From Azadirachta indica (lineage: Eukaryota > Streptophyta > Magnoliopsida > Sapindales > Meliaceae), in NCBI GenBank assembly GCA_022749755.1, contig CM040441.1, positions 19,407,475 through 19,471,474 of the forward strand: a DNA stretch of 64,000 bases, given 5' to 3'. Every line of letters begins with the position of its first letter. The stretch's first letter is position 1. The position numbers and the translations under genes are program-made. Below the pieces are notes generated by a model, which searched no databases, was not told where the DNA came from, and saw nothing but the letters and a program-made list of their open reading frames with translations. Shown here one piece after another: positions 52,001 to 63,387 of this stretch.

Positions 52001-53227
52001 TGGAGACTTGTAGTAGTATGGTGGATGTGGTAAAGGAGATGGTGGTGGTGGAGACTTGTAGTAGTATGGTGGATGTGGTAAAGGAGATGGTGGTGGTGGA
52101 GATTTATAGTAGTAAGGTGGCGGTGGATATTTTACCGGAGGTGGAGGAGACTTGTAGTAGTAAGGAGGTGGCGGATATTTTACGGGAGGTGGAGGAGACT
52201 TGTAGTAGTAAGGGGGTGATGGATATTTTACTGGAGGTGGGGGAGACTTATAGTAGTAAGGTGGTGGGGGAGACTTTTCAGGTGGTGGAGGGGATTTGTA
52301 GTAGTAAGGCGGAGATAGAGACTTTTCCGGTGGTGGAGGAGACTTGTAGTAGTAGGGCGGTGGAGGAGACTTTTCAGGAGGAGGAGGAGACTTGTAGTAG
52401 TAAGGAGGTGGTGGAGACTTCTCGGGAGGAGGAGGAGACTTGTAGTAGTACGGAGGTGGTGGAGACTTCTCGGGAGGAGGAGGAGACTTATAGTAGTAAG
52501 GAGGTGGTGGAGACTTCTCCGGAGGAGGAGGAGAGTTGTAGTAGTAAGGAGGTGGTGGAGACTTCTCCGGAGGAGGAGGAGACTTATAGTAGTACGGAGG
52601 TGGTGGAGACTTCTCCGGAGGAGGAGGAGACTTATAGTAGTACGGAGGAGGTGGAGACTTCTCCGGAGGAGGAGGAGACTCGTAATAGTAAGGAGGTGGA
52701 GGAGACTTCTCTGGGGGAGGCGGAGACTTATAGTAGTACGGAGGTGGAGGAGACTTCTCGGGTGGTGGAGGAGACTTGTAGTAGTACGGAGGTGGAGGAG
52801 ACTTTTCCGGAGGTGGAGGAGACTCATAGTGGTAAGGAGGAGGAGGAGACTTTTCCGGAGGTGGAGGAGACTCGTAGTGGTAAGGAGGAGGCGGAGACTT
52901 TTCAGGAGCCTTTTTCGGAGGTGGAGGAGACTCGTAGTGGTAAGGAGGAGGCGGAGATTTCTCCGGAGGTGGAGGAGACTCGTAGTGATAAGGAGGAGGC
53001 GGAGATTTCTCCGGAGGTGGAGGAGACTCGTAGTGATAAGGTGGAGGTGGAGACTTATACTCATACGGCGGCGGAGGAGGCGACTTATACTCATACGGTG
53101 GTGGTGGAGGAGAGGAGTAAGGATAAGCATCAGCCGAGACTGAAACTACATTGCTTAAAACAAGTACGACAGCAAACAATGCCACTAATACTTGACCCCA
53201 TGGCGGGTTTCCGCCGGGAATAGCCAT
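49094..53227 (-). CDS. Chimeric extensin with central PAC (Pollen Ole e 1) domain and two extensin arms
   Basis: Two exons, 51793-53227 and 49094-50634, join in phase (G/GT) to give about 991 aa. Residues 1-32 are a signal peptide (QVLVALFAVVLVLSNVVSVSA then DA). Exon 1 encodes over 20 Ser-Pro4 units with YYYKSPPPPEKSPPPP repeats, then a (Pro-His)n run and KFVVKVVGKVYCYRC. Exon 2 completes a six-Cys PAC/Ole-e-1 domain (GAVVEVTCKV, GKYGAEACKAKL, DSPCNIPTDYHWGN, TPYEECEKP), a Lys-Pro-Glu linker and a second extensin arm (YYYKSPPPPVKYPPPP, HSPPPPVHSPPPP), ending VYIYASPPPPTHY and stop. Ser-Hyp4 units are O-arabinosylated and Tyr-x-Tyr motifs cross-link in known extensins, so a structural wall protein is expected. 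A His-rich run before the PAC domain recalls AGP31. Exon 2 has no Met codon in frame, so simple ORF calling misses it. The frame is consistent at both ends; I did not verify every repeat codon. Confidence 0.88.
49100..50290 (-). repeat. C-terminal extensin arm repeat array
   Basis: Degenerate tandem units of 30-48 bp encode Ser-Pro3-5 blocks separated by YYYK, YYYH, VH, VY, VKY, EKY and PSP spacers. The plus strand is a purine-rich GGTGG/GTAGTAGTA repeat that yields long false open frames. The spacer set differs from the N-terminal arm (VH/VY here, EK there). Confidence 0.85.
50813..51074 (-). repeat. 131-bp tandem duplication in the extensin intron
   Basis: Positions 50813-50943 and 50944-51074 are copies of one 131-bp unit (AAATTAGATCATAGTTTTCT... 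to ...TATTATTTTCCT) in head-to-tail orientation, identical by eye throughout. They lie inside the 1158-nt intron (50635-51792) that splits the PAC domain. Confidence 0.93.
51930..53115 (-). repeat. N-terminal extensin arm repeat array
   Basis: Mostly 48-bp units encoding YYYKSPPPPEKSPPPP, with YHYES variants nearest the signal peptide and VKYPPPP or SPLPHPP variants towards the PAC domain. The gradual change of unit type along the array suggests expansion by unequal crossing over. Confidence 0.9.
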
Positions 53228-53384
53228 CGATTACCGGAAAATCTAACCTCTTCCTATCAATGTATTTTATTCTAACAACTCTACAATTATTGAAAGATGA
53301 CTTATTGAGAATTGGAAGAAGAAAGATAGGGAAGAAGTGAAGAGTTTAATTGAGTTTAGTTGATGAGTTTAGAGATACATGAAA

Positions 53385-53402
53385 TACATGATATATATAA
53401 TA
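53385..53402 (-). promoter_or_regulatory. TATA box of the extensin gene
   Basis: On the minus strand CTATTATATATATCATG lies about 165 bp upstream of the ATG at 53227. The distance suits a leader of roughly 130-140 nt. It is the only strong TATA-like string close upstream of the start. Confidence 0.55.
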
Positions 53403-56400
53403 GAAACAGAAGTAGTAGTCGTTAGAGGAGAGCTGTCAATTGGGGACCAATTCAATTGTTGGATAATATTTGATTTAATTAATTAAATCAGAGTTTAGCT
53501 ATCTAGCTAGCTAGCTGGCTCTTGTTAATTTTTACTTAAATAAATTAACTAATCACTCTGTTTGTTAATTTTTTTAATTTTCCTTCCATTCGGTCGAGAA
53601 TAATAATCTCCATTGCTAATTTTAAATCTTTTTTAATATTTAATTGCCGCTTCCCAGTATCTTCCAATCAACACCCAAAAAAAAAAAAAATTAAAAATAT
53701 GAGGAAAATCGCAGCCATCCATAACATTGCTTGATTTCTATTTTTTATAAATATAGTATAATAACAATTTGAACCCTAACCTTTGTTTAAATAACAAATT
53801 GAGATATAATTTTGTAAATATAATAAATAAGTCCCTAACTTTAGACGTTTTCTTTTTTTTTATACACATCCACGTAATGTCAAGGATACAATTGTTAATA
53901 TTGAACAAACTCTGACCTAATTTCTTGTTTCGTAAAAGATTTGGGATGCAAAATATTATTGCCAAAAAATATATATGTCCGGTCTGATCTAGAACAATTG
54001 TATCTAGTCAAATGAGACTGCTACAGAGCATAGGCAACATGAGTGAGCAGGTATACTCTAAAAGTCTTTTTCTAAAAAGTCATATTTTATTTATGTAAAA
54101 CATTTTTATTTCATTAAAAATTATAAATTAATGTGTGTGTATATATATATATATATATTCATGAGTCATTCTTATTTTAAATTGACTGTTAAATTATATT
54201 TTTAAAATTTTTATTCTAATTTAATAAAAAATAATACTATTTTACACGAATCAACATAAATTTACTTAAAATTTGATTAGACTTTCTTCAATTTGTATTG
54301 TGATTAATTAAAATTGGGAGTAAATGCTAGGCCAGGTTATTTTCTTTGAGAGAAAAAGTGAGAGAGAGGAATGCATGTGATTTCTTAATTATGAATTGAG
54401 AGAATGGAAATGGCATGTGACAATCAATCGAGTGGCACTGCAGCTTTTGCAGGTGATTTCAAGAACAATAAATTGCAACAACCAAAAAGAAGAAGAAGAA
54501 GAAAAGATATTTATTAATCTTCATTTCCTGCAAGAAATAATAATAATAATAATACATTATATATGAATATCTTTGAATATGCTTCAAGTTGAATATAAAT
54601 ATTTTTAAATTTATATGTCCCAATTTCTTTATTTTTTTTAATTTTTTCAACCACAATTTTTATGTTATCTTATATATACATATTTTTACAATTTAAGATT
54701 TGAAATATATTAAAAAAATTAAAATTACAAAATAAAACTTACGATTTAAAGTAAATTTTAAAATTTGAAATATTTGACGTAAAATTTTAAGTAATGTGAA
54801 ATTTATGTAATGAATTTTTTAGGTTTTTTGAATTTTATAAAATATAATTTCTATTTTTCATGTAATTTCCTAAAATTATTTATATGAATTGAGTGTTATG
54901 TATTAGGGATCAAAATATAAATTTTATTCTTTAAAATCCTCGAGTCTTTGATGGTTCTCTATTTTTCTTTCACATGGGTTTTTGACTTACTAGTGTTACT
55001 ATAAATTAAATAATTCTAATAAAATCAATTAAAAAACATAATAGTTATGACTTCTGTGAAAAAAAAAAAAAAAAAACTTTCTTTGTGATGTTCTTAAAAT
55101 TTAAAGACTTAATTAGATGTTAATTCTTGATTTCCAAATAGTTGGACTTTAATTTTATTTAAATTAAGGATATATGTACCATAATATTAGCAATTTTTCG
55201 GTTTTAATTCTTAAGTTTTTTTTCTTAACATTGTTTAACTAACATATAAGATGAAAATTATATTCCAGAATTATAACACAAAAATTTTTTAAAAAATCAA
55301 ATATAATCGATTAAACAGTAATTTACGTTTCATAGAATTAAATATGCAAAATTCAGGTAAAATTTATCCATTTTTATCAATTATTTGGGTGCATAATACC
55401 AGTGAATTAGGCTTTCTTTTGAGTAAAAGCAAAATAGGTAAAAGAAGGATATGAAAATGAAATGAGTGTGCTATTTGAATCAATTTTAAATGCTTTAGGT
55501 AGAAATAGACCAAAAACAGTATGATTTAAATTAATATTAGAGATAATAATCTTTGATTCTTCTACTAACTAATAGACTTAAAATGGGGAGTTGCACATGG
55601 GTTCTACAACCCTTTGCTTCAAAGTCAAACTTACATATTGAATTATTGCAATTGCTTTCGCTTTGGAAACTCTTCAAATCAACATGTTTATATTGAATTT
55701 GAAGGATCATGGGGTTAAATCAACATGTTAATATTGAATTTGAAGGAACATGGGTTTGATTTTCTCACATGATAATCTAAACCATTGATTCTTCTTCTTC
55801 TTTTTCCTTTTTTTTTTTTTGGGTTTTTTTTTTCTCTAATTGTCAATGCCGTGTACCGTTTGCGTTTTGAAGATAATTTTTATTAATTAGTTGTTGTTGG
55901 GACGTGACAATAATAATTAAAAGAATATGCTATTCTATGCTTTGCTTGATAATTTTGTGTAGCAGTGTACATTTTAACTTTTAATGTAAACTAATATTGT
56001 CATACTGGGATTGATTCATTGTACCATAAAATAAATGTGGTTATTAAATAATTCGATAAATTTATGCTATCACATGCGTTACATAATTTTTCAACTATCT
56101 GTTAGTCTTCTGAAATATAATTTCGATAATTTAGAATTCAATATATAGTTTATAAATAGTATACGAAGTTATTTTAAAAAGTACAGTGTCAATTTAGTTT
56201 GACTTTTTCTTTAGTTAAAAGTATTGTTTTAATTGATCTTGAAAAAGAGTTTTTGTGTTTTGAATATTATATATATATACAAATTATTGATATTATATCA
56301 AAAATTTATCGGAATTTATGATGGTATCTCATATACCATAACCCGAATATTTTTATTTAATTGAGTGGAAAGCTCTCACACATGAAGGGGAATATATCCA

Positions 56401-59400
56401 CATTTTAATATGATGAGCCTTATATATATATAAGAATTTACTCATACTTTAATACAGTAAACCTCACATAAACTAGGAATTATTTCTCAAAATTGAGAAA
56501 TAGGTATTATTTCCCAATTGGAGTCCTACCTTCTTACCACTTGGGTAAATTTTGAGTAGAAAAAAGTTTTTAATAATTAAAGAAACAGTATTTCTTTTGT
56601 CACAAGAAACTCAATTTTTGGACTTTCTATTATAGAACTTCTTTAAATTTTTCTAAAAATTTAAAAATTTGAAAATATTATTATTTTACTTTAAAAATTT
56701 TACGTTATTTTTTAATAATACAGCCTTAATAACTTTATATTAAAGTAATTATATAATTTTTTAAAAAAATTATTTGTAAAAAATAAATAAATAATAAATT
56801 TTTTTTACTTAGAAAACTCTATTTAAAAAATTTTATTTGTAAAAATTTTGCTTATAAAATATTTACTTTAAAAATCTCTTACTTAAACGCTATATCTAAT
56901 CTGTCCCTAGCATTTTGATCTTATCCGTTTAATAATTTATTTTATTCAGTACGTACAATTATTAGTTGATTGAGTGGTTTCCCATTAGAAAGAAATTGCC
57001 AGTTGTCTAGAAAGTGTAGTAAATAAACATGAGGGACAAAATACGAGTCCTTGTCAACTATATGATTATACTTTGTAACAACGAATAATCATTCCAAGCA
57101 AATGATGACTGGGGAAATACAGACATTAAAATTGTTAAAAAATAAAATATAAATCAATATTTTATATATAAAATTAAACCAATTTTATTTATTTATTTAA
57201 AAGAAAGAAAGTGTGATGGAAGAAGGGACAAGAGGACCACAGCACAGCAAAGCAAAGCAAGCAAAGCTAACACTCATCTCATCAATCATTTAGGTTTTTT
57301 TTTTTTTTTTTAATTTATTTGCAATTCTTCTAAGTACCGAGAAGAAAGTGGCAAACAGATCCCATAACAACACACACAAGTTATCTTCACCTAACACTAT
57401 AACTACTCTCTGGCGGCTCTCTCTCTTCTAACTTTTTCTTCTTTTCTTTCTCTTTAAAATTAAATTAAAACTAAAAATTAAAAAAAAAAATTTATATTAG
57501 AAAAAGTAATGATAAATTCTTAAAATATTATTAAATATATATTTTAATTTTTATAATTTAAAAATTACTCATTTACTTTTCATTTAACACTACTTATATA
57601 TTGAATAAATTGTCATTGGTATCGTTAGAGTCTAAATTTCTTGATATAATTATTTTCAAAAAATAAGTGACGGAAGGAGGTCAATACTTATTATGAACAC
57701 AATTTATTTAACAAATTGAGAGTTAAACAAGTAATTTTCAAACTAATGAATTAAAATATACATTAGATTATACTTTAAAGACCCATTAGTCTTTTTTCTC
57801 ATTTTATTAATTATTCAATTTATTGGATATCACTAACATTTTCGTCTCTAACTTTTACTCAAATAATAACTCAACATATTTTGAAAAAGGGTAGAATTAT
57901 AATGCAATAACTATACGGTATATTCGTTGAGTGTAAACAGTTAAATTACTCAAAATGTAATCAAGTTTAAAGTGAGGATATCATATAAATTATGTCAAAA
58001 AATCTCTACTTTTTGTAGATATACTGTATAATGGCTATGAAGTAACATGACTTTTTTTATTTTTTTAACAAATCAATTAGTTCTTCCCTAATTTTATTAA
58101 TTTCGTTATTCGGGATAAAATGGTTAAAACTTAACATATTATGACCTAATATACTATTTTGACATTTTAGGGATAACAATATTACCAGCCATAATTTCTT
58201 GGACTAACCCTTAAAAGTTACATAGAATTTATTGAGAAAACGTTAATGATAAATTAGATTTATTTATTATTAATATTCTAATAAGATTAATTAATTAAAT
58301 TAGAACTACTTTATTTATAATAATTCAAACTTTGTCTTTTTCTTTAATATTATTTTAATAAATCGTTGGAATAAATGATAGGAGGGTAGTAATCAAATGC
58401 AAATGTGCCACGATTCTTCACATATATCACATTATGTCAAATCCATAACCTGCCGTTTTGATTTTGTGCGATTGTCTTCACTTTTGTCGCATCACGCTCC
58501 AAACCAATTGCACTATAATAATAATAATAATATTAATTATTATTATTATTATTTCATTACCAAATGTTTGTTTGTTTTTTCTTATTAATTTTAAAATATA
58601 GTTTAATTTCGTTTGTTAAGATATTTTAGATTTTTTTTAAAATTTGACAATAAAAATTTAATAATTATATCTATATGAAATGAAATTAAAATTTTTAGTC
58701 TTAATATGGAAATAAGAAAAAAAAACTACTCTTATAAATTTTATTTATTTCTAAATATATTTTTATATATATATATATGAATGCAGTTCATATTTACAAG
58801 AATATGATATATAAAATTATTAATTTTGAGCTATTTATATTAAATAAATAACGGACATATTATTCAAAATTATTTATATTTATACATTCTGATTTATTTA
58901 AATTTTAAATTTATTTAGATTTAGGATTAAAAAGAAGCTATCCAATATATGAGTATTTCTTTTTATAGAACTTGGCTACAATATTTTTCACGTACTGCTA
59001 TATTTATTTTTTTTTTAAAAAAACTTAAATTATATATATTGCATAAATATGGGAAATTTTGATCTAAAATTTAAAATTTTAAAAATTAAAATATCTAACT
59101 TTGAATTTAAAACATTTATCCAAAATTTCAAATATTTAACAAAAAAATTAAAAGTTTTAACCCAAATTTTAAATTTTTAAAATTTTGAGACATTGAATTA
59201 AATTTAAAATTTAATAAAAAAAAGTAGATGATTCTTTCAGTGTAACTGAATATAAAATAATTTTTAACTCTTTTGATATAATTTTTAATTTTTGATAAGT
59301 ACAACAAAAATTTAAATGTGATAGTAAAGAATTAAAGATTACAAAACAATGTAAGATAGCTGCATGTACAATAACATTATCCAAACCAATAACAATATAT

Positions 59401-61140
59401 TGAATATAATTGAATGAAGGTGATTTTTTTTTAAAATATTACAGAATTATACGTTTAATTTATCAATATTTAAATAAAAAATTTGTCAAAAATCATGAGT
59501 CAAAATTGCTGCAAATTTAGTGTCATTTACAGAAATTTGTATTTAATTTAGATAAAATCTGTACTTAATTTATAACAAATCTATTTTTAATGCAATCATA
59601 AAGACTCTGAATTCTTTTCTTTGTCTAATTTAGGTGGTGTTTTTTTTTTTTTCTTTTTCTGTACCCAATCCCTTTCAATACAATTTTAAAAGTTCGAACC
59701 CCTTCATTCTATGTGAGGAAAAGAAGATAAAAACTACTGTTGTAAGTTGAATGTGAATTAGTTAATCTCTAGAAGAAGTAAAAGCAACAAATTGAAATTA
59801 AAAAATTAAAAAAATAATTAAAACAAAACAGTTGCTATGGAGCGCTTGTTCTTTGACCTTTTCATCATTATGATTCCGCCACCGACGCCTATCACAACAA
59901 TAATTTGCCTTAGCCGTCTCATATTTTTAATTAAATATTTATAAACTCGTGATTCGTAAAAAAAAAAGGACGTTTCGTAGTAAGTGGTCTCTTTTTTTCT
60001 CTTTTTCTTAAAAAGAAAAAGAAAAAGAAAAAGAAAAAGAAAAATATTTGTGGTCATATATATCTTTTTTTAGAGTCAAATTCTTTTCTAATCTCAAAAG
60101 TTTAGTCTTTAATATCTTTATTAATTTTGATCATTTTAAAAATATTAAAAAATTCTTATTTTATTAAAAAAAATAATAATTATTATTTAACCAAATTAAT
60201 TATTAAACTTCTGAAATTTGGTGAAATATAATGTATTTATTTATAATATATTCATATAACAAATAATAATATTATTTCAATAACACATTAATAAAAATAA
60301 TTATTTTGTAAGCTAACCGAATTTAAATTTTGAACAAGTAAGAAATTAAAAATGTATTTGAATTATGACTCACCCTTTATCTTTTAAAAAAAGATAATTA
60401 TATTATTATTTCTCACAATGTACATTTATATATTTAAAGATAATTAGAGATGCTTATTTTTATAACAAAAACTATAAAATAGATAATAAAAAAAACTTAA
60501 AGATCGTATTACAATAATTTTATTAGCATGACTATGAGTTCATTTGAAATTTGATAATTTGGTTCATAATAAATCATAACTAATAATTATAACCGGTTAT
60601 GATAAATGACGCGTTTGTATATGTCGTATTAAGATTTTATTTTGATAAATTAATAAAACGTCTTATGTTAATACTTGATGACTATAAATATTGTCACAAA
60701 AGATAAAGGAATGTTTTGAATATATGGAACATGACACGTATGCTTAATAGCAACATTGAATTAAAGTGAAGAGTTTATATGTCACAAAAGTATTCAATAT
60801 TTAATTAAATTTTTGTATATTCTAAATTTAGAAAATTAATTGATATCTTAGAAATTTGTCACATATTGAAATGGGTAGGAAAAAGAATACATAAAAGTCA
60901 CATAACATATGTAAGGCCAAATTTGACTTTCTTAAATTGATTACCCTAAGCATGAATGTACCAAACATCATCATAATGTTTTTAAAAAACAAAACTATAA
61001 TGTTGTTTTCATTTTATTGTTAACTCTGCAGACATAGTAAAGTTGTTTTTCATTTGTTTATGAAATAATTTTGTTTCTTTCTTTGCAAACACAATTCTTA
61101 AGTAAACATAACTTTTACTCCTAAAAAATGGTTTAATATG
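53403..61140. other. AT-rich intergenic spacer beyond the extensin promoter
   Basis: No gene was recognised on either strand. Visible items: (TA)n about 54141-54159; (GAA)n about 54486-54503; (AAT)n about 54537-54553; a 41-bp tandem duplication at 55676-55757; a less AT-rich block at 57215-57440; (AAT/ATT)n about 58514-58553; and an (AAAAAG)n run at about 60012-60043. The short open frames across these repeats are low-complexity. Confidence 0.5.
55676..55757. repeat. 41-bp tandem duplication
   Basis: Two near-identical units (AAATCAACATGTT-ATATTGAA... to ...CATGGG) at 55676-55716 and 55717-55757 differ at only a few positions. No coding frame is associated. Confidence 0.85.
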
Positions 61141-61149
61141 CTTTCGATA

Positions 61150-61743
61150 GATAATTCGGTAAAAATATTATTCATAAAACGAAAAATATGAAAAGTAAAA
61201 GATAATTTAATTTTTAAAGTTTAATTTATTCAAATATTAATTAATTTTAATGATTTTAAAAATATTTATTAAAAAAAAATTATATAAATGTATCATATCG
61301 ACTTTTTTTTATAAAAATGAATAGGTGTAAATTAAATTTTTTTTATGGGTGTTTTTATTATTCTTGAAAAACGATTCTCTCTAACTTGTAGAAATTAAAT
61401 AATATTTATTATTTTTTTTAAAAAATTAATTAATAGTTATTAATTTATTTGTAAAAACATTATTTATAAGACAGAAAAATATAAAAAGTAAAAGACATTT
61501 TAATTTTTAAAATATTAATTAATTTTAGAGGTTTTAAAAGCACTCATTAATAAATTATATAAATGTGTCCTATTGTCTTTTTTTTTTTATCAAAATGAAT
61601 ATTTATAACTTTAATAGATTGGTGTAAATAAAATATTTTTTTATGGGTTTTTTGTTATTCTTGAAAAACGATTCTCTCTCTATAGAAATTAACTAATATT
61701 TGTTACTTTTTTAAAAAAATTAATTAATAGTTATTAATTTGCT
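61150..61743. repeat. Tandem duplication, period about 294 bp
   Basis: Two diverged head-to-tail copies share, in order, ATTATT-ATAA-AC-GAAAAATAT, AAATTATATAAATGT, TTCTTGAAAAACGATTCTCT and AATTAATTAATAGTTATTAA. The last motif recurs 294 bp apart (61434 and 61728). Differences are mostly small indels in A/T runs. Confidence 0.8.
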
Positions 61744-61751
61744 TTTTTGTT

Positions 61752-61782
<31 letters not shown>

Positions 61783-62189
61783 GCATGCTTTCGTCATTCT
61801 TCTAACTAATCATTATTTAATTATTATAAAAATATAAATTCGTCTTGTCTTTAAACTCATTATAAAAATTGATTAATTAAATGTTAAGTTTTTGAATTAT
61901 CTTGTGTCCGGAAGCATCAAAATTAAATAATATAAAAATTTCTAGGAATCGTTGGACGAAGGTGATTATTTAAATTGTAGTTATTTCATGCGAATCAATA
62001 CATTATGTAATGTGAATGGATGTTTCATCATCATCGATCGTCAACATTTTTTTTTTAATTTTAATAAAATTTTAATCAAATTTGTATGCGGTACCTAGTG
62101 ATAAATAACAAATTAATTACTAGATGGATATAAATAAATTTCTTTCTGAAATTTGAAAAATACATTTAAATAATTTGAGATTGTTATTA

Positions 62190-62745
62190 AAAAATTGTAA
62201 CATAGTTATGATTCACAAAATAATTTTAAATTGCTTATTTTGTAATCTAATGTATTCTGGCAATAATTTTTCTAAGTAGAAAATAGTTATTTTCAAAAAG
62301 TATTTTATCAAATAATTAATTAGGACATTAAATATCATATTTTTTAAAATTTTTATTCTAAACTTATCATTTTCATGATAAGATAATTAGATTATCTATT
62401 TTCACAATCCCTTATTCTATTATAAGTATATGCATTGTCATAAAATTTTAATAATAAATTTATCAATATATATAAAAAATTGTAACATAGTTATCGTTGA
62501 CAAAATAATTTTAAATTGCTTATTTTGTAATCTAACGTATTCTGACAATAATTTTTATAAGTAGAAAATAGTTATTTTCAAAAAGTAGTTTATCAAATAA
62601 TTAATTAGGATATTAAATATCACTTTTTAAAATTTTTATTGTAAAAAGATAAGTTAATTATATTATATACTTTCACAATCCCTTATTCTATTACAATTAT
62701 TATGCAATGTCATAATATTTTAATAATAAATTTATTAAATATATA
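62190..62745. repeat. Tandem duplication, period about 285 bp
   Basis: Two copies share TTGTAACATAGTTAT (62195 and 62480), AATTTTAAATTGCTTATTTT, GTAGAAAATAGTTATTTTCA, CAAATAATTAATTAGGA and TTTCACAATCCCTTATTCTA in the same order. Copy 2 is shorter, lacking part of an A/T-rich inverted stretch (TTATCATTTTCATGATAA) of copy 1. Confidence 0.85.
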
Positions 62746-63338
62746 TACTCTCTTTTTTTTAACAACACTTTCTAAAAGCACAGTTTACTAAACCTTAATT
62801 TGATTTTAAAAGCTGATTATTTCTTAAGTATAATAAAACCAGATTTTTTTACAAATTATAATAATCCAAAATTAACCCTAAATTGTTATCTCTCTCTCTA
62901 TATATATATGACAATAAATAACCTCTTAACCTTACAAAAATTTTCTTATACTATTTGTAACAACCCCTTTAACTTTACACGATTTCTTAACATTGGATCT
63001 ATATATTTTTAATGATTTAGATGAATTCTACCACATGTGATTAATGAATAATTAATGTATTATGGTTAATATATATGTAAATTTTAATCTCAACTGTTTA
63101 AAAGTATTTAAATCTAGCCTTATACAGATAATGTAAGAAATTATACAAAATTAAGAGACTAATGATGGTTCCATATATATTTGTATATGTATATGTATAT
63201 GTATATGTATGTATGCTATTTAATTTCCATTCGGTGTTGTGGATAAATACATATACATAAGACTAAGAAACTTCCACACGACTAGTAGATACAGCCGTAC
63301 AAATTTGAAAATATATAATATGGAAGTAGGCATAACTA

Positions 63339-63387
<49 letters not shown>

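Noticed and set aside
52228..53130. A 300-codon minus-strand frame rich in Leu/His/Arg
   Set aside because: Alternative frame of the extensin repeats; the Ser-Pro4 frame has the signal peptide, PAC domain and canonical C-terminus.
51814..53223. A 469-codon plus-strand open frame
   Set aside because: Antisense shadow of the N-terminal extensin arm; composition follows the GGTGGAGGAGA repeat.
59688..59702. AAGTTCGAACCCC, a tRNA T-loop-like word
   Set aside because: No cloverleaf could be built around it; no D arm or acceptor stem.
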